A program made the position numbers and the translations under genes. A model generated the notes under the pieces. The model was not told the DNA's origin. It worked only from the letters and a program-made list of their open reading frames with translations, and did not search any database. From the NCBI GenBank assembly GCA_937899245.1, contig CALDKB010000001.1, forward strand, positions 1 to 51,065: 51,065 bases of DNA. The letters run 5' to 3'. This DNA comes from an uncultured Bacteroidales bacterium (GTDB lineage: Bacteria > Bacteroidota > Bacteroidia > Bacteroidales > ML635J-15). Positions 24,757 through 32,434 of this stretch are shown here, piece after piece (position 1 is the stretch's first letter; each line of letters begins with the position of its first letter).

Positions 24757-26874
24757 GTGGCTACTGAATTTTTAGATACGGACATTACTTATCTCAAGGG
24801 CGTGGGACCCAAGCGTGCCGAAATTTTCCGCAAGGAGTATGGCATTGCGACTTTTCGCGACCTATTGTATTATTTCCCGTATCGCTATGTCGATCGCAGT
24901 AGGTTTTATTCGGTAGCCGAACTTAACAAGGATCTGCCTTACATTCAAATAAAAGGTAAGTTTCTTGGGTTCGACTTGCAGAAAATCGGCGCCGGAAATA
25001 AGAAAAAACTTGTTGGACGGTTTACTGATGGCTCAGCAATCGTTGAGATTGTTTGGTTTCAGGGTATCGATTGGATCTGCAAGTCGGTAAATCAGGCAAA
25101 AACATATATAATATTTGGCAAGCCAAGCGAATTTAATGGACGTATAAACATTGTGCATCCTGAGATGGAGGAACTTTCGAAGTGGCAAAGCAAGCCGCAA
25201 ATGAATCTTGCTCCGCAGTACAGCACAACCGAAAAATCGAAGGACAACTATATAAATTCAAAGACATTTCAGTCGTTGCTGGCAACTCTTATTCCAGAGA
25301 CGAAGGGAAAAATATTGGAGACATTGCCTCGATACATTATAGAAAAATATAACTTGCTCGGACTGGAAACCGCTTTGTGGACACTTCATTTTCCCGAAAA
25401 TGCGGAGATGTTGCAAAAGGCGCAGTATCGTATTAAGTTTGAGGAACTTTTTGTGTTGCAGCTTAATATCCTTCGTCTAAAACTATATCGTCGTGGTAGC
25501 GAGAAGGGGTTTATGTTCGACCGGTCGAAGGATAATTACTTGAAGGAATGTTTCCACAAGAAAATTCCATTCAGGATGACAGGGGCGCAAACGCGTGTCC
25601 TGCAGGAAATCCGTGCGGATGTTTGCAGCGGTCATCAGATGAATCGCCTTTTGCAGGGTGATGTGGGCAGTGGCAAGACTCTTGTGGCTTTGCTTACCAT
25701 GCTAATGGCTGTCGACAATGGATATCAAGCTTGCCTAATGGTGCCGACAGAAGTTTTGGCCCAACAGCATTATCGTTCGCTATCGAAAATGCTCGACGGA
25801 ATAAATGTGTCGATTCGCTTGCTCACAGGTTCTACCAAGCACAAGGAGCGCGTTGAAATCGACGCTGGACTTCGTGATGGTTCCATAAATATTCTTGTCG
25901 GCACGCACGCACTTATCGAAGATACCGTGGTTTTCAAGAATCTGGGAATGGCGGTTATTGACGAACAGCATCGTTTTGGCGTTGAGCAACGTGCAAAATT
26001 GTGGAAGAAGAATGAACTTGCTCCGCATGTGCTTGTAATGACGGCAACGCCAATTCCACGAACATTGGCTATGACTTTGTATGGAGACCTTGATGTTTCG
26101 GTTATTGATGAATTGCCAAAAGGACGTTCAAAAATCATTACTAGCCACACCACTGATGCATATCGTCTAAATGTGTATGCATTTATGCGAAAGCAAATTG
26201 CCGAGGGACATCAGGTATATGTGGTTTATCCGTTGATTTCAGAGTCTGAAAATACCGACTTGAAGGATTTGGAAGATGGTTACGACCGAATTACGCGCGA
26301 ATTTCCAATTCCAAATTATCATGTGGCGGTTGTGCATGGCCGTATGAAGCCAGACCAGAAGGAGCTGGGTATGAATCTTTTTGAGAAGAACGTTGCTCAG
26401 ATAATGGTGGCAACAACAGTAATAGAGGTTGGTGTGGATGTCCCCAATGCAACCGTTATGGTTATTGAGAGCGCCGAGCGTTTTGGTTTGTCGCAGCTGC
26501 ATCAGTTGCGTGGTAGGGTTGGCCGCGGCAGTTCGCAGTCGTATTGTATTCTAATGACCAAGGACAAACTATCTGAAAATGCCTATAGCCGTATTTCGAC
26601 AATGGTAAATAGTACTGATGGTTTCGAAATATCGGAGAAGGACTTGAAACTTCGTGGACCCGGCGATATGGAGGGCAAGCAGCAGAGCGGTTTCGCAATC
26701 GACCTTAAGATGGCAAGTTTAAGTCAGGACGGACAGTTGATTTCGTATGCGCGAAACATTGCGTCCGATGTGCTTGATGATGATCCGGATTTGTCTAAAC
26801 CAGAAAATGCTTTGCTTGTGAAAGCCCTAAAGGAACTTAACAAGAATAAGACTAATTACGGAAGTATAAGTTAG
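24757..26874 (+). CDS. recG: ATP-dependent DNA helicase RecG
   Basis: 705 residues from a GTG at 24757, chosen because the family begins ATEFLDTDITYLKGVGPKRA; the upstream in-frame sequence is antisense to the methyltransferase gene. The N-terminal wedge/OB domain is followed by the helicase core: GDVGSGKT (Walker A, about residue 300), DEQHRFG (motif II), TATPIPRTLAM (motif III), and LRGRVGRG (motif VI). RecG remodels stalled forks and Holliday junctions. It is convergent with the following GT2 gene, with 32 bases between stops and no clear terminator. Confidence 0.97.
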   Translation: MATEFLDTDITYLKGVGPKRAEIFRKEYGIATFRDLLYYFPYRYVDRSRFYSVAELNKDLPYIQIKGKFLGFDLQKIGAGNKKKLVGRFTDGSAIVEIVWFQGIDWICKSVNQAKTYIIFGKPSEFNGRINIVHPEMEELSKWQSKPQMNLAPQYSTTEKSKDNYINSKTFQSLLATLIPETKGKILETLPRYIIEKYNLLGLETALWTLHFPENAEMLQKAQYRIKFEELFVLQLNILRLKLYRRGSEKGFMFDRSKDNYLKECFHKKIPFRMTGAQTRVLQEIRADVCSGHQMNRLLQGDVGSGKTLVALLTMLMAVDNGYQACLMVPTEVLAQQHYRSLSKMLDGINVSIRLLTGSTKHKERVEIDAGLRDGSINILVGTHALIEDTVVFKNLGMAVIDEQHRFGVEQRAKLWKKNELAPHVLVMTATPIPRTLAMTLYGDLDVSVIDELPKGRSKIITSHTTDAYRLNVYAFMRKQIAEGHQVYVVYPLISESENTDLKDLEDGYDRITREFPIPNYHVAVVHGRMKPDQKELGMNLFEKNVAQIMVATTVIEVGVDVPNATVMVIESAERFGLSQLHQLRGRVGRGSSQSYCILMTKDKLSENAYSRISTMVNSTDGFEISEKDLKLRGPGDMEGKQQSGFAIDLKMASLSQDGQLISYARNIASDVLDDDPDLSKPENALLVKALKELNKNKTNYGSIS

Positions 26875-26906
26875 GAGACTGTTGCAATTACAACTGGCAA
26901 AAAGAA

Positions 26907-27650
26907 TTACCCTTTAAATATCTTACTCTTGCACAGATGCATCTTGTTAAATAAATATAGGTGCGAGGTGTGCAGTACGCCAAAACCATATTTGCAACTG
27001 CGCTTGAAGTTAATTGAGCTTGCTTCCTTGAAGTATTTTGTCGGACAGGTGACTTCGGCGATTTCGTAGCCGGCATAAAATATTTGTGCTAGCATCTGGT
27101 TGTCGAATACAAAATCGTCGGAATTTATGTTGTAGTTTATCTTGCGAAGAACTTCTGCTGAAAATGCACGGTAGCCAGTGTGGTATTCGGACAATTTCTG
27201 TCGCATAAGCAAGTTTTGCGTGAAAGTGAGCATACGGTTGGCAACATACTTGTAGAAAGGCATTCCGCCGTTGCGGGCGCCTCGCCCTAAAATTCGTGAG
27301 CCAAGTACAACAGGATAAACGTCGTTGGCAATAATGTACGACATTGATTCGATGAGTTTAGGCGTGTATTGGTAATCTGGATGAAGCATTATGACAATAT
27401 CGGCACCAAGTTCCAAGGCCTTGTTGTAGCACGACTTCTGATTGCCACCGTAACCTTTGTTCTTTTCGTGCACAATGATATTTTTGATTCCTAGTCGTTG
27501 TCCAACTTCAACGGTGTTGTCGCGGCTGAAATCATCTACAAGAATTACATCGTCGACAATGTCGAACGGAATTTCCTTGTAAGTCTTTTCAAGTGTCTGC
27601 TCGGCGTTGTATGCCGGAAGAACTACGATTATTTTTTTGCCTTTTATCAT
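26907..27650 (-). CDS. family 2 glycosyltransferase (DPM1-like)
   Basis: 247 residues. GT-A start IIVVLPAYNAEQTLEKTY and VILVDDFSRDNT. In place of a plain DxD it has MLHPDYQYTP, which is characteristic of one bacterial GT2 subgroup. C-terminal membrane helices are absent, so it is a soluble or peripheral enzyme. It follows the TMTC-like membrane protein by 95 bases in the same direction. That protein family uses lipid-linked sugars, so this enzyme could make such a donor; this is inference. Confidence 0.88.
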   Translation of the reverse strand: MIKGKKIIVVLPAYNAEQTLEKTYKEIPFDIVDDVILVDDFSRDNTVEVGQRLGIKNIIVHEKNKGYGGNQKSCYNKALELGADIVIMLHPDYQYTPKLIESMSYIIANDVYPVVLGSRILGRGARNGGMPFYKYVANRMLTFTQNLLMRQKLSEYHTGYRAFSAEVLRKINYNINSDDFVFDNQMLAQIFYAGYEIAEVTCPTKYFKEASSINFKRSCKYGFGVLHTSHLYLFNKMHLCKSKIFKG

Positions 27651-27662
27651 GATGGAATTTAT

Positions 27663-27694
27663 AAGTTTAACGGTTGAAAAGTTTAATAGTTGAA
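27663..27694 (+). repeat. tandem pair of the dispersed 16-mer AAGTTTAAnnGTTGAA
   Basis: AAGTTTAACGGTTGAA and AAGTTTAATAGTTGAA lie directly end to end. They are in the gap between the GT2 and TPR genes. A third copy is in the tyrS promoter (16808). Confidence 0.7.
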
Positions 27695-27745
27695 TGCTGA
27701 GCCTTGCAAGGATTTATGTTAATTTTTGGAACAACATTAAGCATG

Positions 27746-29959
27746 CTATTTCGTTTCTTCATCAGGATTTTCCTGTTTTATTCGTTCGCCTATTTCGATG
27801 TATTCATTACCTTTTGCACTTTGCCCTAGATTTATGTACGTGTATCCAAGGTTTATGTAGCTCAGGTAGTCGTCTGGGTCCATCTCAATTGCTTTTTCAA
27901 GTGCGGGAATAGATTTGAGGTAGTTTCCGGAAATCCCGTATGCGACGCCAAGGTCTTTGTAGTAAGTAGCACTCTTGTCAAAAGTGCAAGTCTCGGCTTT
28001 TTCGAAACATTGCAACGAAGCAGCCATATTTCCAAGTTCGCGTCCGTATAATACGCCTAGCAAATGGTATGCCTCGCCACAGTCGGGCATAGTATTTATC
28101 AGGTTGCCCATCACGTCAAGTATTTCGGGTACAGTCGAGGTGGTAAGATTGTTGCGAAGCATTATTGGCGTTTGGTTCATAACAATCCTGATGTTGCGGT
28201 TTGCAATGTCGTGTTGAGGATATTTGCTGATTATTGCAAGGTATGAGCTGAGGGCGTCGGCAATATTGCCTATTTCGAAGTAGGCGTTGCCAAGCAAGTT
28301 CATGGCATCGCTGTACACTGCGCCTGAACTATGCTTCTTAGATTTGTGAGTTCCGTCGCTTGCGTAAATTTCGTTTGACTTCTTAAGGTATTTTATTGCA
28401 TCATTACATAAAGCATCATGCAACTCCTTGTTGTTGTCTTTGATTTTGTTCGACTGCGCTTTTTCAAGGCAGCGTCCGCCGGCAGCGCAGTTGCCTTTTG
28501 CCGACATTGCCGATATTTCAACGTCGTGGGTGAAAAGTACTGTGTCGTTTTCCCAGTCGTTGTTTCTGCTTATGGTTTTCAGCGAGCACAAACATATTAC
28601 GATAAGCATGACCACAGCTGTAATATAATGCGACATCATGTCATTATTCAACCATTTTGTGAGAGCTGTGGTGAGAAACCATGCTATCAGCAGGCAGAAA
28701 CCTATCGACGATATGAAGATGAAACGCTCGTTCATTAGGGTTCCAACGCAGAAAAATATGTTGCATACCGGCGAAAGAGCGATTAGGAAAAATAAAATTG
28801 CATACGATGGAATGTTCTTCTTTTTAATCATTCCGTAAATAGCATATATTCCCAATGCTATGTATATTGCAAGCGATAGCAATGCAAGGCCATTGGTTAG
28901 TTGGGTCTTCGGAATTTGCCATGGATAATAGTCGTATGTCAGAGGATGAGGGAAGAACAGCAACTTGATATACATGAGCATTGTAACGAAAATTGTGCCG
29001 TATCTTTCAGAAAAGCTCATATTTATGAACGGATTGTTCATAAGTTCTTTTGTTGGTTCTTCGGAGTGTGTCCAGCCGAGAACTTGACCTCGAATAACAA
29101 GAAATGCGATTGATGCTATGGCTATCGGGATCATAACCCTGCCGATTTCCTTCCATTTTGCATTTGTGAAATAGTACAATGTCAGCGGTATGATTGCAAG
29201 GAATGTAATGGCATTTTCCTTTGAGAAAAGTCCGCAAAGCAAAGCAAGTCCGGAAAGTATCAAAAAGTATATTTTCTTGGTGTCAATATATTTTATCGAG
29301 AACCATAACGCACCAAGAGAGCCAAGTAGTGTAAGAATTTCATCACGTCCCTTGACGTTTGCAACCACTTCGGTGTGTATAGGATGTAAGGCAAATAGAA
29401 GAGTTGCAATGAATGGAAGAGAGAACCACCATTTTTTATCGTTGAGCGGAAATAGCCGTACCAGTATGATGTAAAGCAGAATAACCGTCAGCGCATAGTA
29501 AACCGTATTTACAGCATGGTTGATTGCAGGACATCCTTTTCCTATGTATACATTGTTTTCGTCGTAGAAGTCTTTTCCGAAACGTTCGACTTCAATGGCA
29601 AATGTAAGTAGCGAAAGGGGTCGATATCGTCCTCCTGTAAGCAGTTTCTTTTCTCTGACAATTTCTTCTACGTTTTTGGTGCTGTCGTTGAAGAGCCAAA
29701 ATCCGGTAAACGTATCGTACTTGAAAATGTCGCCAATGCCAGCTACTCCTTGCTGGGTGAATGAATTTCGTATAAGCACCATCGAGTCGTCAAGGGCATA
29801 ATTGTTCCGTAGTGTATTTATGTACAATGCAACTGATAGCGCCGCTAATATTAAAATAGGAATTATGCCGGCTTTGCGTGGCTTTTGAAATTCGTTTTCA
29901 ATTTTGGGTTCTGCAAGCTTGGTGCTGCTTGACTTGTATGTTTTTTTTTGCTTCGACAT
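27746..29959 (-). CDS. TMTC-like (DUF1736) membrane protein with C-terminal TPRs
   Basis: 737 residues from ATG 29959; the TTG at 29965 is not preferred. One N-terminal helix, then about ten membrane helices, with the family signature HPIHTEVVANVKGRDEILTL near the first lumenal loop. The C-terminal ~250 residues form TPR repeats (YKDLGVAYGISGNYLKSIPAL; AIEMDPDDYLSYINLGYTYI). Eukaryotic relatives (TMTC1-4) are O-mannosyltransferases using polyprenyl-P-mannose. Bacterial members are GT-C-like and uncharacterised as far as I know. The adjacent DPM1-like GT2 fits a lipid-linked sugar donor. Confidence 0.88.
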   Translation of the reverse strand: MSKQKKTYKSSSTKLAEPKIENEFQKPRKAGIIPILILAALSVALYINTLRNNYALDDSMVLIRNSFTQQGVAGIGDIFKYDTFTGFWLFNDSTKNVEEIVREKKLLTGGRYRPLSLLTFAIEVERFGKDFYDENNVYIGKGCPAINHAVNTVYYALTVILLYIILVRLFPLNDKKWWFSLPFIATLLFALHPIHTEVVANVKGRDEILTLLGSLGALWFSIKYIDTKKIYFLILSGLALLCGLFSKENAITFLAIIPLTLYYFTNAKWKEIGRVMIPIAIASIAFLVIRGQVLGWTHSEEPTKELMNNPFINMSFSERYGTIFVTMLMYIKLLFFPHPLTYDYYPWQIPKTQLTNGLALLSLAIYIALGIYAIYGMIKKKNIPSYAILFFLIALSPVCNIFFCVGTLMNERFIFISSIGFCLLIAWFLTTALTKWLNNDMMSHYITAVVMLIVICLCSLKTISRNNDWENDTVLFTHDVEISAMSAKGNCAAGGRCLEKAQSNKIKDNNKELHDALCNDAIKYLKKSNEIYASDGTHKSKKHSSGAVYSDAMNLLGNAYFEIGNIADALSSYLAIISKYPQHDIANRNIRIVMNQTPIMLRNNLTTSTVPEILDVMGNLINTMPDCGEAYHLLGVLYGRELGNMAASLQCFEKAETCTFDKSATYYKDLGVAYGISGNYLKSIPALEKAIEMDPDDYLSYINLGYTYINLGQSAKGNEYIEIGERIKQENPDEETK

Positions 29960-29984
29960 TTTCAAATGAAATGATATACAAACA

Positions 29985-29992
29985 CAAAGGTA
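29985..29992 (-). promoter_or_regulatory. -7 box of the TMTC-like gene
   Basis: TACCTTTG on the minus strand, 25 bases upstream of ATG 29959 and 8 bases past the stop of the NeuD-like gene. Confidence 0.5.
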
Positions 29993-30000
29993 TAATTTTT

Positions 30001-30597
30001 TTATGAAATTCCGAAGGTTTCGTAATCCTTCACGTCGCGATTTACTACGCTGCCGGCAGAAATAATTGCATAGCGGCCTATTGTTGTGCCGGGAAGAATT
30101 ACGCTGTGAGCGCCAATATACGAAAAGTCATTTATTTCGCAGGGACCTATTATTGAACAAATAGGACTGATGTTTACAAAGTTTCCGATTTTCACCTTGT
30201 GACCTATAGTACTGTTGGCGTGTATCATGCACGAATTTCCTATTGTCAGACCGTACGAAATGTTCACGCCCGGCTGTATTATTGTTCCGTTGTCGGGAAT
30301 TTCGGAAAGTGAATATAGGAATTTCGGGTTGACAATGCTTTTGGGTTTGCCACCGAGCGTAATAAGCCTGCTGAAAAGTCGTTCCCTCAGGCGCGGGTGT
30401 CCTACCGATATACAGAAGTCTGGATTTTCGGCAATGGCGAGTCTTAGTTCGTCTTCTGTTCTTGCGATGCGGTATTTGTCTGCAAAGGCGTCTAGTGTTT
30501 CGGGCTTGTCGTCGAAAAGGACAATGTCGGTTCTGCCTGTCGAAAGGTACAGCCCCAGAGTTTCTCTGCCTGCCGAGCCGGCTCCTGCTATTATCAT
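30001..30597 (-). CDS. NeuD/PglD-like sugar O/N-acyltransferase
   Basis: 198 residues. An N-terminal Rossmann-like segment (MIIAGAGSAGRETLGLYL) is followed by a left-handed beta-helix of hexapeptide repeats, with the catalytic-type His in IGHKVKIG. Such enzymes acetylate amino- or sialic-type nucleotide sugars. The frame ends at YETFGIS, about 10-15 residues short of the usual (Y)GxPAK-x end. It overlaps the DegT aminotransferase by 4 bases (ATGA), so the two probably act one after the other on the same sugar. Confidence 0.85.
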   Translation of the reverse strand: MIIAGAGSAGRETLGLYLSTGRTDIVLFDDKPETLDAFADKYRIARTEDELRLAIAENPDFCISVGHPRLRERLFSRLITLGGKPKSIVNPKFLYSLSEIPDNGTIIQPGVNISYGLTIGNSCMIHANSTIGHKVKIGNFVNISPICSIIGPCEINDFSYIGAHSVILPGTTIGRYAIISAGSVVNRDVKDYETFGIS

Positions 30598-31691
30598 GAG
30601 TTAAAATCTTTTATGCACTTGCAAATATATGAAATTTCCCTATCGGTTAGTCCCGGAAATATTGGGAGACTTAAAACTTCGGACTTTATCTTTTCTGCGC
30701 GTGCAAGGTTGTGCTTTAAATATTTTTGTCCCTTTAGCAAAGGCATTTCCGAAAGCAATTGTCCGTAATGAATTTTTGTTTCAATTCCATAATTTGACAG
30801 ATGTTGGCGAAGTGCGTCTCTGTTTTGTGCCCTAATTACAAATTTATGGTAATTGCATATTTCCCAAGTCTTTCCCGGCAGGATAATATGACTGATTCCC
30901 TTGAGACTTTCAAAATATTTCTGTGCAATTGCGTTCATGCGTTCAATTGTCTGCGGTAGTTTTTCGAGTTGAAGGAGCACCGAAGCGGCTTCGGCTTCAG
31001 AAATCTTACTATTGTAGCCTTGCGAATCAGAAATTCCATTGACAAGTCCGTGGTTCTGCAATTTTTTAATTGCCAGATATGCGTTTTTATTGTCGGTAAC
31101 TACAGCGCCGCCGGTTCCGTGTGCTGACACGAGTTTTGTAGGGTCGAAACTAATGCAGCCGAAATCGCCAAATTTGCCCGAAGGAATACCATTGCATCTT
31201 GCTCCGATACCCTGTGCATTGTCTTCGATAAGTGCGATGCCGTATTTCTCTGCAATTTCGCGAATTTGCTTGTGCTTGGGATGACAGTTGCCGAAAAGTT
31301 GCACAAAAACAATCGCTTTTGTCTGTGGTGTTATTGCATCTTCGAGTTTGTTGCCGTCGAGCATAAAATTCTCGTCAATGTCAACAAAAATTGGGAATGC
31401 TCCGCAACGCAGTATCGAGTCTAGGGTAGCAACAAACGAGAATGGTGTTACAATTACGCCGTCACCGGGTTTTATTCCAGCCGTTTGCAAGGCGAAAAAC
31501 AATGCGTCTGTACACGATGCTGTGGCAACCGCATATTTACGGCTACATATTTCGGCCAGTTTGTTTTCAAGTTTTCGGGTGTATTCGCCGTTTACATAAT
31601 GTCCCGATGACAAAATTTTATCGTGAAGCGACAATATCTCGTCGCGATTTTCATTGTAGAACCAGTCGTATCTGAAAAATGGAATTTCCAT
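30594..31691 (-). CDS. DegT/DnrJ/EryC1 PLP-dependent sugar aminotransferase
   Basis: 365 residues. The PLP-site blocks ASCTDALFFAL, EDNAQGIGA and the Schiff-base Lys in SFDPTKLVSAHGTGG are present. The family transaminates keto-sugars on nucleotide carriers, as in 4-amino sugars for O-antigen or glycoprotein glycans. It begins 2 bases after the lspA stop and overlaps the acyltransferase gene, so the pair likely makes an N-acylated amino sugar. No nucleotide-sugar dehydratase lies beside it; the epimerase at 38.6 kb is far away. Confidence 0.92.
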   Translation of the reverse strand: MEIPFFRYDWFYNENRDEILSLHDKILSSGHYVNGEYTRKLENKLAEICSRKYAVATASCTDALFFALQTAGIKPGDGVIVTPFSFVATLDSILRCGAFPIFVDIDENFMLDGNKLEDAITPQTKAIVFVQLFGNCHPKHKQIREIAEKYGIALIEDNAQGIGARCNGIPSGKFGDFGCISFDPTKLVSAHGTGGAVVTDNKNAYLAIKKLQNHGLVNGISDSQGYNSKISEAEAASVLLQLEKLPQTIERMNAIAQKYFESLKGISHIILPGKTWEICNYHKFVIRAQNRDALRQHLSNYGIETKIHYGQLLSEMPLLKGQKYLKHNLARAEKIKSEVLSLPIFPGLTDREISYICKCIKDFNS

Positions 31692-31693
31692 TT

Positions 31694-32314
31694 CTATTTA
31701 GTGTCTTCGGCAACTTCTTCCTCTTTCTTTTCTTCATCCTTCGGTGGCATTAATTTTTTGTAGCCGATAATCATCATGAAGACGGTCACGGTGATTGCAG
31801 AGTCGGCGACATTGAAGATAGGACTGAAGAATGTAAAGCTTTCTGTCTGGATGACAGGACAGTAGATCATATCTACAACTCTACCCATCAGGAATCCGGC
31901 ATATCCGTCGCCATCGGGAAACATTTGTGCAATTTGTCCGTAGCTATCTGTGAAAATAATTCCGTAGAAAGCGCAGTCGATGAGGTTTCCGGCAGCACCG
32001 GCGATTATTAGCGATATGCAGGAGATTAGGAATAAGTTTCTTTTTTTCTTTATTAGCGTAACAAGATACCATATAAGTCCGCCAACGGCAAGAATACGGA
32101 AAATGCTTAATGCCATTTTTCCCCAGTTTCCGCCGAGTTCCATGCCAAATGCCATACCCGGGTTCTCAACGAATTTTAGCATTACGCGGTCGCCGAAGAT
32201 ATGGATTTCTTCGCCAATTATCATGTGAGTCTTTACCCAGATTTTCACAATCTGGTCAACAATTAGCACGGCAAGTATTACTATAATAGGTACAATTACT
32301 CGTTTGTTTTTCAT
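31694..32314 (-). CDS. lspA: lipoprotein signal peptidase (signal peptidase II)
   Basis: 206 residues from ATG 32314; the longer frame to 32335 begins inside the -7 box TAATTTTG (32333-32340) and is rejected. Four membrane helices. The conserved family blocks are VDQIVKIWV, ENPGMAFG, AGAAGNLIDC with the first catalytic Asp, and FNVADS with the second. It is longer than the ~160-residue E. coli enzyme, with a loop before GRVVDMI and an acidic/Lys tail. It removes signal peptides from prolipoproteins, of which this window has at least three. Confidence 0.95.
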   Translation of the reverse strand: MKNKRVIVPIIVILAVLIVDQIVKIWVKTHMIIGEEIHIFGDRVMLKFVENPGMAFGMELGGNWGKMALSIFRILAVGGLIWYLVTLIKKKRNLFLISCISLIIAGAAGNLIDCAFYGIIFTDSYGQIAQMFPDGDGYAGFLMGRVVDMIYCPVIQTESFTFFSPIFNVADSAITVTVFMMIIGYKKLMPPKDEEKKEEEVAEDTK

Positions 32315-32332
32315 TGCAATTAAATTTTGATG

Positions 32333-32340
32333 CAAAATTA
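32333..32340 (-). promoter_or_regulatory. -7 box of the lspA-DegT-NeuD operon
   Basis: TAATTTTG on the minus strand. It ends 18 bases before ATG 32314 and overlaps the alternative upstream start. Confidence 0.55.
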
Positions 32341-32363
32341 CATTTTTATTGTAGAAAAAAAAT

Positions 32364-32410
32364 CCCCATTTTCGTCATTCTGAACTTGATTCAGAATCTT
32401 GAAAATGGGG
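32364..32410 (-). terminator. leuS terminator with nested inverted repeat
   Basis: The outer 10-bp stem CCCCATTTTC / GAAAATGGGG encloses a second stem ATTCTGA / TCAGAAT. On the minus strand it is followed by ATTTTTTTT. It lies 25 bases past the leuS stop. The inner part looks like a REP-type repeat. Confidence 0.8.
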
Positions 32411-32434
32411 GCTTTTATTTTTTAGTCCTGCGAC

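Noticed and set aside
27263..27423. The GT2 lacking a normal DxD motif as a sign of inactivity
   Set aside because: The HPDYQYTP form recurs in a known subgroup of bacterial GT2 enzymes, so it is not evidence of decay.
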